DNA of 64,000 nt from NCBI RefSeq assembly GCF_014489595.1, contig NZ_CP060790.1, positions 1,736,001-1,800,000 on the forward strand, in the 5' to 3' direction. The first letter of the stretch is position 1. Each line of letters opens with the position of its first letter. Positions 48,941-58,334 of this stretch are shown here, in pieces. Source of the stretch: Paenacidovorax monticola (GTDB lineage: Bacteria; Pseudomonadota; Gammaproteobacteria; Burkholderiales; Burkholderiaceae_C). A model generated the notes under the pieces. It searched no databases, was not told the origin of the DNA, and was given only the letters and a program-made list of their open reading frames with translations. The position numbers and the translations under genes were made by a program.

Positions 48941-49365
48941 ATGCCCACGATGGCTTCGCGCAACGGCGGCCGCCGCCGCTCCATGAACGAGATCAACATG
49001 GTGCCGTTCATCGACGTGATGCTGGTGCTGCTCATCATCTTCATGGTGACGGCGCCGATGCTCACGCCCAGCTCGGTCAACGTGCCGTCCGTCGGCAAGG
49101 GCGCCAAGGTGCCCAAGACCCGGGCCGACGTGATCGTGGAAAAGGACGGCAGCGTGCGCTTCAAGGCCGACGGCAACGAGCGCACCGTTCCCGTCCAGAG
49201 CCTCGGGGCCACGGCCAAGAACTGGCTCAAGGACCAGCCTGAAGACACCCCGTGCTGATCAGCGCGGACAAGAACGTTTCCTACGACGCGGTCATGAAGG
49301 CCATGTCCGCCCTGCAAAGCGCGGGTGTCCCGCGGGTCGCGCTGGCCGTGAAGGCCGGCAACTGA
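48941..49365 (+). CDS. tolR: Tol-Pal system protein TolR, apparent 1-base deletion at 49248-49251
   Basis: 141 residues after adding a C to the C4 run at 49248-49251. As printed, the frame stops at 49258 (EDTPC); repaired it continues VLISADKNVSYDAVMKAMSALQSAG to AVKAGN, the normal ExbD/TolR C-terminal domain. One helix (MVPFIDVMLVLLIIFMVTA) carries the critical proton-binding Asp. A short basic N-tail faces the cytoplasm. It lies 16 bases after tolQ. Confidence 0.93.
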
Positions 49366-49392
49366 CGCGCTCGCCCCCGACGCCTTCACTGC

Positions 49393-50367
49393 ATGCACGC
49401 CCACAACGACCGCGACCAATTCGCCCCGCCCCGCCCGCCCGGGCGCCTGCGCGCCATTTCGCTGGCGGTGCTGGCGCATGTGGTGCTGCTGGGAGCGCTG
49501 ACCTGGGGCGTGAAGTGGAAGACCAGCGCCGACCAGCCCGCCGTGGAGGCCGAGCTGTGGTCCGCCGTGCCCCAGCAGGCCGCGCCGCGCGAGGTGGCGC
49601 CGCCGCCTCCGCCAGCCCCCGAGCCCGAGCCCCCAGGCCGGCACCGGCTCCGCCCCGCCGCCGCCTCCGCCCCCCGGCAGGTCGAGCCCGACACGCGCGA
49701 GGCCGACATCGCCATCGAGCGCGAGAAGAAGCGCCTGGAGCAGGAGAAGAAGCTGCGCCAGCAGCAGATCGAACGCGAGAAGCGCGAGCGTGAGCGCAAG
49801 GAAGAAGAGCGCCGCGAACGCCTGGAGCAGGAGAAGAAAGAGCGCCTGGAACAGGAAAAGAAGGAGCGCCTGCAAAAGGAAAAGGCCGAGCGCGAGAAAG
49901 AACAGCGCGAGAAGCTTGCCGAGCAGAAGAAGACCGAGCAGGAGAAACAGAAGAAGCTGGCCGAGGACAAGCGCAAGGCCGAAGCCGAGGCCAAGCGCCT
50001 GGAGGAGCAGCGCCAGGCCAACCTGCGCCGCATGCAAGGCCTGGCCGGCGCCACGGGCGGCGAGACCGCCACCGGCACCGCCCAGCGCAGCTCGGGCCCT
50101 TCTGGCAGCTACGGCGGCAAGGTGGCCGCCAAGGTCAGACCCAATATCGTCTACCCCGACGCGATCTCCGGCAACCCGCGCGCCGTGGTCGAGGTACGAG
50201 CCGCCCCCGACGGCACCATCGTGGGCCGGCGCCTCATCCAGTCGAGCGGCAACAAGGCCTGGGACGAGGCGGTGCTGCGCGCGCTGGACAAGACGGAGAC
50301 CCTGCCGCGCGATGTGGACGGCCGCGTGCCCTCCTCGCTCGAAATCGGCTTCCGCCCCCAGGACTGA
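49393..50367 (+). CDS. tolA: Tol-Pal system protein TolA
   Basis: A 324-residue three-part protein: one N-terminal helix (AISLAVLAHVVLLGALTWGV), a Pro-rich stretch followed by a long Lys/Glu/Arg coiled-coil domain (about residues 95-215), and a C-terminal TonB/TolA-like domain with YPDAISGNPRAVVEVRAAPDG. It bridges the inner-membrane TolQR motor to TolB/Pal. The Pro-rich part switches to GRHRLRPAAASAPRQ, whose neighbouring frames are even richer in Pro, so two compensating base errors there are possible. No tolB or pal follows. Confidence 0.93.
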   Translation: MHAHNDRDQFAPPRPPGRLRAISLAVLAHVVLLGALTWGVKWKTSADQPAVEAELWSAVPQQAAPREVAPPPPPAPEPEPPGRHRLRPAAASAPRQVEPDTREADIAIEREKKRLEQEKKLRQQQIEREKRERERKEEERRERLEQEKKERLEQEKKERLQKEKAEREKEQREKLAEQKKTEQEKQKKLAEDKRKAEAEAKRLEEQRQANLRRMQGLAGATGGETATGTAQRSSGPSGSYGGKVAAKVRPNIVYPDAISGNPRAVVEVRAAPDGTIVGRRLIQSSGNKAWDEAVLRALDKTETLPRDVDGRVPSSLEIGFRPQD

Positions 50368-50378
50368 ACGCCCCAACG

Positions 50379-50408
50379 AAAAAGAGGCCCTCGCGGGCCT
50401 CTTTTTTT
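50379..50408. terminator. Bidirectional Rho-independent terminator between tolA and the MHS transporter
   Basis: GAGGCCC and GGGCCTC form a 7-bp stem with a TCGC loop, flanked by A5 on the left and T7 on the right. It therefore ends transcripts from both strands. It starts 11 bases after the tolA stop and lies 19 bases from the stop of the facing gene. Confidence 0.93.
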
Positions 50409-50427
50409 GGGCGATGGCAGGCGGCGC

Positions 50428-51762
50428 TCAGTCGCGCTGCTCGATCATGCGGTTGATGCGTAGCGCGCCCAGCGTGCACAGCACGCCCGACAGCAGGTAC
50501 AGCGACACCGCCACGAGGCCGAAGCGGGCCGACAGCCCCAGTGCCACCAGCGGTGCGAATGCGGCGCCAATGAGCCAGGCCAGGTCCGCCGACAGCGCCG
50601 CGCCCGTATAGCGGTAGCGCGTGGAGAAGTTGGCCGTGACGGTGCCCGAGGCCTGGCCGTACGACAGGCCCAGCAGGACAAAGCCCACCAGCAGGAACAC
50701 GTTGTTGCCCGCCGGGCCGGAACTGAGCAGCCAGGGGGTCACCAGGCTGAACAGGCCGATCAGCACGGCCATGGAGCCCAGCAGGTTGCGCCGCCCCACG
50801 CGGTCCGACAGCCAGCCGGACCCCACGATGGCCCCGGCGGCAAGGAACGCCCCCACGATCTGCACGCCCAGTACCTGCGCCATGGACTGCTCGGAGTACA
50901 TGGCGATCCAGGACAGCGGGAACACCGTCACCATATGGAACAGTGCGAAGCTGGCCAGTGCGGCGAAGGCGCCAATCAGCACGTTGCCCCCCTCGTCGCG
51001 CATCACGCGCGCCACGCTCACGGGCTCCAGTTCCCGCTCCTGCAGCAGCTCCGCGTAGGACTGCCCCACGACCAGCCGCAGGCGCGCGAAGAGCGCCACC
51101 ACGTTGATGGCGAACGCCACGAAGAACGGGTAGCGCCAGCCCCAGGCCAGGAACTCCTCCACGCTCAGGCTGCCGTAGAGGTAGGCGAACAGGCTGGCGG
51201 CCAGCACGAAGCCCACGGGCGCGCCCAACTGGCCGATCATCGAATACCAGCCTCGCCGCTCCTGGGGCGCGGCCATCGCCAGCAGCGATGGCAGGCCATC
51301 CCAGGTGCCGCCCAGGGCCAGGCCCTGGCCGAAGCGCAGCAGGGCCAGGACGACGATGGCCGTGGTGCCCACGGACTCATAGCTGGGCAGGAAGGCCATG
51401 CCGGCCGTGCACACCCCCAGCAGGAAGAGCGAGATCGTCAGCTTGGTACCCCGCCCCCAATGGCGCTGGATGGCCATGGACAGGGCCGTGCCCAGCGGGC
51501 GGGCCACGAAGGCGATGGCGAAGATGGCAAAGGCCATCAGGGTCCCGTCCAGGCGGGAGAGGAAGGGGAACAGGAAGGACGGGAAGACCAGCACGCAGGC
51601 GATCCCGAAGACGAAAAAGTCGAAGTACTCGGACGACCGTCCGATGATCACACCCACGGCGATTTCACTGGGCGTCACGTCTTCATGCGTGTTCGCGCGT
51701 GCGAGGGATCCCGCACCTTCAAAGCCTGGCACTGGAAGTGCGGCAGAACCGTGGCCACTCAT
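50428..51762 (-). CDS. MFS transporter of the MHS (ProP/KgtP-like) family
   Basis: A 444-residue inner-membrane protein with about 12 helices. Its N-terminus has IGRSSEYFDFFVFGIACVLVFP, and FVARPLGTALSMAIQRHWGRGTKLTISLFLLG is the MHS form of the MFS loop motif; GWLSDRVGRRNLLGS recurs in the second half. The family takes up osmolytes, dicarboxylates and aromatic acids with protons; the substrate is not readable. The start at 51762 has AAGGAG 6 bases upstream and was preferred over an ATG ten codons earlier. It is divergent from cyoA. Confidence 0.88.
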   Translation of the reverse strand: MSGHGSAALPVPGFEGAGSLARANTHEDVTPSEIAVGVIIGRSSEYFDFFVFGIACVLVFPSFLFPFLSRLDGTLMAFAIFAIAFVARPLGTALSMAIQRHWGRGTKLTISLFLLGVCTAGMAFLPSYESVGTTAIVVLALLRFGQGLALGGTWDGLPSLLAMAAPQERRGWYSMIGQLGAPVGFVLAASLFAYLYGSLSVEEFLAWGWRYPFFVAFAINVVALFARLRLVVGQSYAELLQERELEPVSVARVMRDEGGNVLIGAFAALASFALFHMVTVFPLSWIAMYSEQSMAQVLGVQIVGAFLAAGAIVGSGWLSDRVGRRNLLGSMAVLIGLFSLVTPWLLSSGPAGNNVFLLVGFVLLGLSYGQASGTVTANFSTRYRYTGAALSADLAWLIGAAFAPLVALGLSARFGLVAVSLYLLSGVLCTLGALRINRMIEQRD

Positions 51763-51866
51763 ACGAAGCTCCTTCTCAAAACTGGCTGACACAACACCGT
51801 TCTACACGCAAGCCCCGGCCGCCACAAGTGCACTTACACCATGGGCGCAGTGCGGAAAAACCCGAT

Positions 51867-51883
51867 TGTCAAGCCCCTTGACA
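51867..51883. promoter_or_regulatory. Palindrome upstream of cyo operon, site A
   Basis: TGTCAAG (51867-51873) and CTTGACA (51877-51883) are perfect inverted copies around CCC. The right arm is also a consensus-like -35 (TTGACA) toward cyoA. It lies in the 277-bp gap shared with the MHS gene. A regulator-binding site is likely; which regulator is unknown. Confidence 0.55.
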
Positions 51884-51937
51884 CCCCCCTTTGAGCCACC
51901 TCACCCCCTGGAGCAAGACGGGGGAGCCCATTGACCC

Positions 51938-51952
51938 TGGACAAAATGTCCA
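51938..51952. promoter_or_regulatory. Palindrome upstream of cyo operon, site B
   Basis: TGGACA (51938-51943) and TGTCCA (51947-51952) flank AAA. The centre is 70 bases from that of site A and about 95 bases upstream of the cyoA start. The half-sites of A and B are related (TGTCA and TGTCC). Confidence 0.5.
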
Positions 51953-52039
51953 ATCGACAAAATTGCTAGGCGCATTACAGTTCGGCGCGGTCCCATACTC
52001 GCGTTTACCCCTAGACGCCCCCTTCTCGCGCTCCCTAGC

Positions 52040-53086
52040 ATGCTCAAAACCAAGGAACTCCGCAGGCCTGCCTGGCTTGCCGCGGCCGCCCTCACAGCCG
52101 GTCTCGCCGGCTGCAGCAAGGCCGTCGTACTCAATCCGGCCGGCGACATCGCCGCCCAGCAGGGCCAACTGGTCGTCACGGCCACCCTGCTGATGCTGAT
52201 CATCATCGTGCCGGTGATCCTGCTCACGCTTCTCTTCGCCTGGAAATACCGCCAGGGCAACACCGAGGCCGAGTACGACCCCGACTGGCACCACTCCACC
52301 ACGCTGGAGCTGGTGATCTGGACCGTTCCGCTGCTGATCATCATCGCCCTGGGCGCCCTGACCTGGATTGGCACCCACAAGCTCGACCCCTACCGCCCGC
52401 TGGACCGCATCGACGCCCACCGCCCCCTGGCCGACAACATCAAGCCCCTGGAGGTGCAGGTGGTGGCCATGGACTGGAAATGGCTGTTCTTCTATCCCGA
52501 ACAGGGCATCGCCACCGTCAATGAACTGGCCGCGCCCGTGGACCGCCCCATCCACTTCAAGCTGACGGCCACCTCGACCATGAACGCGTTCTACGTGCCC
52601 GATCTGGCCGGCATGATCTATGCCATGCCCGGCATGCAGACCGAACTCAATGCCGTGATCAACAAGCCCGGCGTGTTCCAGGGCATGGCCTCGCACTACA
52701 GCGGCGCCGGCTTCTCGGGCATGACCTTCAAGTTCCACGGCCTCTCCGATGGCGATTTCGCCCAGTGGGTGCAGAAGGCCAAGTCCGCCGGCAAGCCGCT
52801 CGACAGCGGCACCTACCTGCAGCTTGCCAAGCCCAGCGAGCGCGACCCGGTGCAGCACTTCGCCAGCGTGGAGGAAGGCCTGTACGACAAGGTGCTCAAC
52901 CGCTGCGTCGAGGACGGCAAGATGTGCATGCACCACATGATGGCCATCGACGCCCTGGGCGGCGACGCCTACGTCAAGGCCGCCGGCCTGAACCTGCCCC
53001 AGGACGTGTGCACGGTGGACAACGCCGCGCAAGTGCTCGCGGCCCTGGAAACGCGCAATCAACCGCGCGCGACGACCCAGCAATGA
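52040..53086 (+). CDS. cyoA: Cytochrome bo3 ubiquinol oxidase subunit II
   Basis: A 348-residue lipoprotein-type subunit II. The lipobox is LTAGLAGCS, two helices follow (VVTATLLMLIIIVPVILLTL and ELVIWTVPLLIIIALGALTW), and then comes the periplasmic cupredoxin domain. The CuA ligands of cytochrome c oxidases are absent: the loop reads ASHYSGAGFSGMTFKF, as in CyoA. It is therefore the quinol-oxidase form. E. coli CyoA has 315 residues; here the C-terminus is longer and includes a Cys/Met/His-rich piece (VEDGKMCMHHMMA). Confidence 0.93.
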   Translation: MLKTKELRRPAWLAAAALTAGLAGCSKAVVLNPAGDIAAQQGQLVVTATLLMLIIIVPVILLTLLFAWKYRQGNTEAEYDPDWHHSTTLELVIWTVPLLIIIALGALTWIGTHKLDPYRPLDRIDAHRPLADNIKPLEVQVVAMDWKWLFFYPEQGIATVNELAAPVDRPIHFKLTATSTMNAFYVPDLAGMIYAMPGMQTELNAVINKPGVFQGMASHYSGAGFSGMTFKFHGLSDGDFAQWVQKAKSAGKPLDSGTYLQLAKPSERDPVQHFASVEEGLYDKVLNRCVEDGKMCMHHMMAIDALGGDAYVKAAGLNLPQDVCTVDNAAQVLAALETRNQPRATTQQ

Positions 53087-53093
53087 ATCTGAC

Positions 53094-53127
53094 GGGCCGG
53101 GCACCGGCGCAGGCCGGTGCCCGGCCC
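53094..53127 (+). other. Strong hairpin between cyoA and cyoB
   Basis: A perfect 15-bp GC-rich stem (left arm 53094-53108, right arm 53113-53127) closes on a GCAG tetraloop. It lies 7 bases after the cyoA stop and 19 bases before the cyoB ATG. No T tract follows. It probably acts in mRNA processing, stability or partial attenuation to set subunit ratios. Confidence 0.75.
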
Positions 53128-53146
53128 ACATCCAAAGAGACCTGAT

Positions 53147-55147
53147 ATGTCCGAACAAACTTCTCTGTCTCAGCTGGTCTTGGGCCGGTTGAACTGGGAC
53201 TCCGTACCGATGGCGCACGAGCCCATCGTGCTGTGGACGTTCATCGCGGTGGTGCTGGGTGGCATCGCCGTGGTGGCCGCCATCACCAAGTTCCGCCTCT
53301 GGGGCCCTCTGTGGCGCGACTGGATCTGCAGCATCGACCACAAGAAGATCGGGATCATGTACATGATCCTGGGCATCGTGATGCTGCTGCGCGGCTTCGC
53401 CGACGCCGTCATGATGCGCCTGCAGCAGGCCATGGCCTTCGGCGACAACCTGGGCTACCTGCCGCCGCACCACTACGACCAGATCTTCACCGCGCACGGC
53501 GTGATCATGATTTTCTTCGTGGCCATGCCCCTGGTCACGGGCCTCATGAACTACCTCGTGCCGCTGCAGATCGGCGCACGCGACGTGTCGTTCCCGTTCC
53601 TCAACAACTTCAGCTTCTGGATGACCACGGCCGGTGCCGTTCTGGTCATGGTGTCGCTGTTCCTGGGTGAGTTCTCCACCTCGGGCTGGCTGGCGCTGTC
53701 GAACCTGGGGGCGCAGAACCCGGGCGTGGGGCTGGACTACTACATCTGGGCATTGCAGATCGCGGGGGTGGGCACGACGCTGTCGGGCATCAACCTGATC
53801 GTCACCATCATCAAGATGCGCGCCCCGGGCATGAACCTCATGAAGATGCCCGTCTTCACCTGGACCGCCCTGTGCACCAACGCGCTGATCGTGGCCTCGT
53901 TCCCCGTGCTCACGGCGGCCCTGGTGCTCATGTCGCTGGACCGCTACGTCGGCACCAACTTCTTCACGAACGACCTCGGCGGCAACGCGATGCTGTACGT
54001 GAACCTGATCTGGATCTGGGGCCACCCCGAGGTCTACATCCTGGTCCTGCCCGCCTTCGGCGTGTTCTCCGAAGTGGTGGCCACGTTCAGCAGGAAGCGC
54101 CTGTTCGGCTACACCTCGATGGTGTACGCCACGGTGTGTATCACCATCCTGTCGTACCTCGTGTGGCTGCACCACTTCTTCACGATGGGCTCGGGCGCGA
54201 GCGTGAACACGTTCTTCGGCATCACGACGATGATCATCTCGATCCCGACGGGCGCCAAGATCTTCAACTGGCTGTTCACCATGTACAAGGGCCGCATCCG
54301 CTTCACCGTGCCCATGCTGTGGACCGTGGGCTTCATGTGCACCTTCGCCATCGGCGGCATGACCGGCGTGCTGCTGGCCGTGCCCCCGGCCGATTTCGTG
54401 CTGCACAACTCGCTGTTCCTGATCGCCCACTTCCACAACGTGATCATCGGCGGCGTGGTGTTCGCCATGTTCGCCGGCATCAACTACTGGTACCCCAAGG
54501 CCTTCGGCTACAGGCTCGACGAGTTCTGGGGCAAGTGCTCGTTCTGGTTCTGGCTGGTGGGCTTCTGGGTGGCGTTCACGCCGCTGTACATCCTGGGCCT
54601 GATGGGCGTGACGCGCCGCGCCAACCACTTCGAGGATCCCTCGCTGCAGATCTGGTTCGTGATCGCCGCCTTCGGCGCCGCGCTGGTCGCCCTGGGCATC
54701 GCCAGCTTCGTGATCCAGCTCGTGGTGAGCTACCTCAAGCGCGACCAGTTGCGCGACGAAACGGGCGACCCCTGGGGCGGCCGCACGCTGGAGTGGGCCA
54801 CCTCTTCGCCCCCGCCCGCGTACAACTTCGCGTTCACGCCCAAGATCCATGAGATCGACGCCTGGTGGGACATGAAGAAGCATGGCTACCAGCGCCCGCT
54901 CTCCGGCTTCCAGCCCATCCACATGCCCGCCAACACGGGCGCGGGCGTGGTGCTGTCGGGCCTGTCGCTGGTATTCGGCTTCGCGATGATCTGGCACATG
55001 TGGCCCCTGGCCGCCCTGTCGTTCGCTGCCGTGGTGCTCGGCGCCATCGTCCACACGTTCAACTACAAGCGCGACTTCTACATCCCCGCCTCCGAAGTGA
55101 CGGCGACGGAGAACGCCCGCACCCAACTGCTCGCACGCCATGTCTGA
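53147..55147 (+). CDS. cyoB: Cytochrome bo3 ubiquinol oxidase subunit I
   Basis: A 666-residue haem-copper oxidase subunit (E. coli CyoB 663) with about 15 helices. The low-spin haem His is in [11 protein letters not shown]. CuB ligands are in [12 protein letters not shown] (His and cross-linked Tyr) and [10 protein letters not shown], and the other haem ligands are in [11 protein letters not shown]. The enzyme oxidises ubiquinol, reduces oxygen to water and pumps protons. The start at 53147 follows AAAGAGA; a longer ATG (53117) falls in the hairpin and was rejected. It overlaps cyoC by 8 bases. Confidence 0.96.
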   Translation: MSEQTSLSQLVLGRLNWDSVPMAHEPIVLWTFIAVVLGGIAVVAAITKFRLWGPLWRDWICSIDHKKIGIMYMILGIVMLLRGFADAVMMRLQQAMAFGDNLGYLPPHHYDQIFTAHGVIMIFFVAMPLVTGLMNYLVPLQIGARDVSFPFLNNFSFWMTTAGAVLVMVSLFLGEFSTSGWLALSNLGAQNPGVGLDYYIWALQIAGVGTTLSGINLIVTIIKMRAPGMNLMKMPVFTWTALCTNALIVASFPVLTAALVLMSLDRYVGTNFFTNDLGGNAMLYVNLIWIWGHPEVYILVLPAFGVFSEVVATFSRKRLFGYTSMVYATVCITILSYLVWLHHFFTMGSGASVNTFFGITTMIISIPTGAKIFNWLFTMYKGRIRFTVPMLWTVGFMCTFAIGGMTGVLLAVPPADFVLHNSLFLIAHFHNVIIGGVVFAMFAGINYWYPKAFGYRLDEFWGKCSFWFWLVGFWVAFTPLYILGLMGVTRRANHFEDPSLQIWFVIAAFGAALVALGIASFVIQLVVSYLKRDQLRDETGDPWGGRTLEWATSSPPPAYNFAFTPKIHEIDAWWDMKKHGYQRPLSGFQPIHMPANTGAGVVLSGLSLVFGFAMIWHMWPLAALSFAAVVLGAIVHTFNYKRDFYIPASEVTATENARTQLLARHV

Positions 55148-55775
55148 TATCCGTTATTCCGCCGGTGCCGCAGCAGGCGCCCTGGCCCCGCGCGACTACC
55201 ACCCCGCGGAGGAGCCGCATCCCGAGAACGGCACCGCCCTGGGCTTCTGGCTCTACCTGATGAGCGACTGCCTCATCTTCGCGGCGCTGTTCGCCACCTA
55301 TGGCGTGCTGGGCCGCAGCTACGCGGCCGGCCCCACGGGCGCACAGCTGTTCGACCTGCCGCTGGTGGCCCTGAACACGGCCTTCCTGCTGCTGTCGTCC
55401 ATCACGTTCGGCTTCGCCATGCTGCGCAAGCAGATGAACGACGTGCGCGGCACGCTGGCCTGGCTCGCCATCACCGGCCTGTTCGGCCTGGGCTTCCTGG
55501 GCCTGGAGCTGTACGAGTTCTCGCACCTGATCCACCAGGGCGCGGGCCCGCAGCGCAGCGCCTTCCTGTCCGCCTTCTTCACGCTGGTGGGCACACACGG
55601 CCTGCACGTGACCTTCGGCCTGATCTGGCTGGTGGTGCTCATGCTGCAGATCGGCAAGCACGGCCTGATCCATGAGAACAAGCGCCGCCTGATGTGCCTG
55701 TCGATGTTCTGGCACTTCCTGGACGTGGTCTGGATCGGCGTCTTCACCTTTGTGTACCTGATGGGAGTGCTGTAA
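55140..55775 (+). CDS. cyoC: Cytochrome bo3 ubiquinol oxidase subunit III
   Basis: A 211-residue membrane protein with five helices: [41 protein letters not shown] and [20 protein letters not shown] are followed by [20 protein letters not shown] and the C-terminal [20 protein letters not shown]. The Glu/Trp-rich FWHFLDVVW end is the subunit III signature. Its ATG lies within the cyoB end, implying coupling, and cyoD follows directly. Confidence 0.95.
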   Translation: MSDIRYSAGAAAGALAPRDYHPAEEPHPENGTALGFWLYLMSDCLIFAALFATYGVLGRSYAAGPTGAQLFDLPLVALNTAFLLLSSITFGFAMLRKQMNDVRGTLAWLAITGLFGLGFLGLELYEFSHLIHQGAGPQRSAFLSAFFTLVGTHGLHVTFGLIWLVVLMLQIGKHGLIHENKRRLMCLSMFWHFLDVVWIGVFTFVYLMGVL

Positions 55776-56195
55776 ATGAGCGCACAACACACGCATGCAC
55801 ACGCCCACCCCGGGCATGACGACCACCACCACGACGACGGCCCGCACAGCACGTTCTCGGGCTACATGGTCGGCTTCGTGCTCTCGATCATCCTCACGGC
55901 CATTCCGTTCTGGCTCGTCATGGCCAAGGTGATCTCGGACCGCAACCTGGCCGTGCTGGTGCTGGGCGGCTTCGCCGTGGTGCAGATCCTGGTGCACATG
56001 GTCTGCTTCCTGCACATGAACGGCAAGATCGAGGGCGGCTGGACCATGCTCTCGACCATCTTCACGGTGGTCTTCGTGGCCATCGCGATCGCCGGCACGC
56101 TGTGGGTCATGTTCCACATGAATGCCAACATGATGCCCGAGCATCCCAAGCTGCCTGGCACGCAGCAGGGCTCGCCGCACCACCAGGCGCCTTGA
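55776..56195 (+). CDS. cyoD: Cytochrome bo3 ubiquinol oxidase subunit IV, His-rich N-terminus
   Basis: A 139-residue protein. The core with three helices (GYMVGFVLSIILTAIPFWLV, VLVLGGFAVVQILVHMVCFL and TIFTVVFVAIAIAGTLWVMF) is the normal CyoD. The N-terminal 24 residues include ten His and several Asp (HTHAHAHPGHDDHHHDD), longer than in E. coli CyoD (109 residues), and a second Met/His/Pro-rich tail ends the protein. Metal binding, perhaps copper handling for the oxidase, is possible but unproven. The stop overlaps the SURF1 start. Confidence 0.93.
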   Translation: MSAQHTHAHAHPGHDDHHHDDGPHSTFSGYMVGFVLSIILTAIPFWLVMAKVISDRNLAVLVLGGFAVVQILVHMVCFLHMNGKIEGGWTMLSTIFTVVFVAIAIAGTLWVMFHMNANMMPEHPKLPGTQQGSPHHQAP

Positions 56196-57014
56196 CCACC
56201 GGCGCCTCTCCAGGGGACGCGGGCCGCAGGCGCCCGCACTCCCCCTTCACGATGGCGGTGCTCGCTCTGGCGGGCATCGCCTTGTTTCTGGGCTTCGCCG
56301 CCCTGGGCGCCTGGCAGGTGCAGCGGCGCGCCTGGAAGCTCGACCTGATCGAGCGCGTCACCCAGCGGCTGCATGCCGCGCCTGTCGCCCCCCCTCTCCC
56401 GCCGACTGGCCGCGCGTCGATGCCGCCGGCTACGAATACCTCCCCGTACGCGCCCAGGGCCACTGGCTGCCCGGCAAGACCGTGCTGACCCAGGCCACGA
56501 CGGAACTGGGGGCCGGCTTCTGGGTGGTCACGCCGCTGCAGATGGCCGACGGCAGCCAGGTGCTCGTCAACCGGGGCTTCATCCCGCAGGAGCAGCGTCT
56601 CCAATGGCAGAACGCCCCGACGCCCCCGGGGGCGATACCGCCGCGACGGTCCTGGGCCTGCTGCGCATGAGCGAGCCCGGGGGCGGCTTCCTGCGCACCA
56701 ACGACCCCGCCCGGCAACGCTGGCACTCGCGCGACGTGGCCGCGATCGCCAGCGCCCAGGGGCTCGACCGCGCCGCCCCCTTCTTCATCGATGCGGGCAT
56801 CCCGGGCACCACGGCGTCCACGCCATCGGCGGCAGCGGCCTGGCCCCGCCCGGGCCTGACCGTGGTGCAGTTCCACAACAGCCATCTGGTCTATGCCCTC
56901 ACATGGTGGGGCCTTGCGCTGATGGTGGTGGTTGCGGCCTGGCTGGTGGCGCGCCACGAAATCCGGGTGCGCGCCGCGTATCGCGCAAAATCCGGCCATG
57001 AGCAGCAACGCTGA
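56192..57014 (+). CDS. SURF1-family protein, TTG start, two apparent 1-base deletions
   Basis: About 274 residues after adding a base in the C7 run at 56388-56394 and one in the G5 run at 56628-56632. The pieces then join: TMAVLALAGIALFLGFAALG AWQVQRRAWK (first helix and SURF1 W-Q motif), ADWPRVDAAGYEYLPVRAQGHW, GFWVVTPLQMADGSQVLVNRG and YALTWWGLALMVVVAAWLVA (second helix). SURF1 helps haem a insertion into cytochrome oxidases; bo3 operons carry a relative of less certain role. The TTG at 56192 overlaps the cyoD stop; an ATG at 56252 would trim the cytoplasmic N-tail. Confidence 0.85.
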
Positions 57015-58334
57015 TCCCACGACGGCCCAGCCGGTGCAGAAGCTGCGGTCGGCCAACGCCGCCGCAGGGCTCAAGAACCTGCAACAACTGATCCAGCTGC
57101 GCTGGATCGCCGCGATCGGGCAGATCTTCACCATCGAGGTGGCCCACTACAGCCTGAACATGACGCTGCCGCTGCGCGAGATGCTCGTGGTGGCCGGCAG
57201 CCTGGTGGTGTTCAACCTCGTCAGCCTGCTGCGCTGGCGCACGGGCCGGGGCGTGCGCAACGTGGAGCTGTTCCTCGCGCTGCTCGTCGATGTCGCCGTG
57301 CTCACCGTGCAGCTGTACCTGAGCGGCGGCACCAGCAATCCCTTCGTCTTCCTCTACCTGCTGCAGATCGCCGTGGGCGCCATGCTGCTGCGGGGGGCTA
57401 CATCTGGTCCATCGTGCTCATCACGGCCGTGTGCTTCGCGGCCCTGGCCCGGCACAACATCCCCCTGGCGCTGGCGCCGGACATCCACCGGGGCCTGGCC
57501 AGCCCCTATGTGCTCGGGCTGCTGGTCTGCTTCGTGCTCAACGCCATCCTGCTCGTGGTCTTCATCACCCGCATCAGCCGCAACCTGCGCCAGCGCGATG
57601 CGCGCCTGGCCGCCGTGCGCCAGCGCGCGGCCGAGGAGGAGCACATCGTGCGCATGGGCCTGCTGGCCTCGGGCGCGGCGCACGAGCTGGGCACGCCGCT
57701 GGCCACCATGGCCGTGATCCTGGGCGACTGGCGCCGTGAGCCCGCGCTGGCCGGAGACGCGGTGCTGCAGGAGGAGATCACCGAGATGCAGGCCCAGGTA
57801 CAGCGCTGCAAGACCATCGTGAGCGGCATCCTGCTGTCGGCCGGCGAGACGCGGGGTGAAGCCTCGGCCCAGACCACCGTCTGCACCTTCCTCGACACCC
57901 TGGCGCAGGAATGGCGCGCCACCCGCTCGGTGGACACCTTCGCCTACGACAACCGCTTCGGCCAGGACCGGCCCATGGTTTCCGACGCCACGCTGGAGCA
58001 GATGGTTTTCAATGTGTTGGACAATGCACGGGATGCATCGCCGCACTGGGTGGCCCTGTCCGCCGAACGCGATGCCGATGCGCTGCGCATCACCGTTTCG
58101 GACCAGGGGCCCGGCTTCGCGCCCGCCATGCTCGCGCAATTCGGCAAGCCCTACCAGTCCAGCAAGGGCCGCCCGGGCGGCGGGCTGGGCCTGTTCCTGG
58201 CGATGAACGTGGCGCGCACCCTGGGCGGCAGCGTGGTGGCGCACAATCGGGCCGAAGGCGGCGCGATGGTCACCATCACCCTGCCACTGGCGGCCATCGC
58301 GCTGCAAGAAACCGACAACCATGATGACCGCTGA
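56998..58334 (+). CDS. regB: RegB/PrrB-family redox-sensing histidine kinase, apparent 1-base deletion at 57392-57397
   Basis: About 445 residues after adding one G to the G6 run at 57392-57397, which joins LLQIAVGAMLLRG to GYIWSIVLITAVC. Six helices lie in the N-terminal half. The quinone-binding motif GGxxNPF is present (SGGTSNPFVFLYLL), the phosphoacceptor His is in the RegB-type box LASGAAHELGTPLATMAVIL (about residue 229), and ATP-binding boxes are DNARDAS, DQGPGF and GGGLGLFLAMNVARTLGG. The family senses quinone redox state and controls respiratory genes. It overlaps SURF1 by 17 bases and regA by 14. Confidence 0.92.

Noticed and set aside
47872..50376. Minus-strand frame of about 830 codons opposite ybgC-tolQRA
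   Set aside because: Leu/Phe-rich low-complexity product that mirrors the Lys/Glu coiled coil of tolA; no start signal or family.
51869..55141. Minus-strand frame of about 1,090 codons opposite cyoABC
   Set aside because: It is the usual high-GC antisense shadow: very rich in His, Gly, Arg and Gln with no motif, while the plus strand holds clear oxidase genes.
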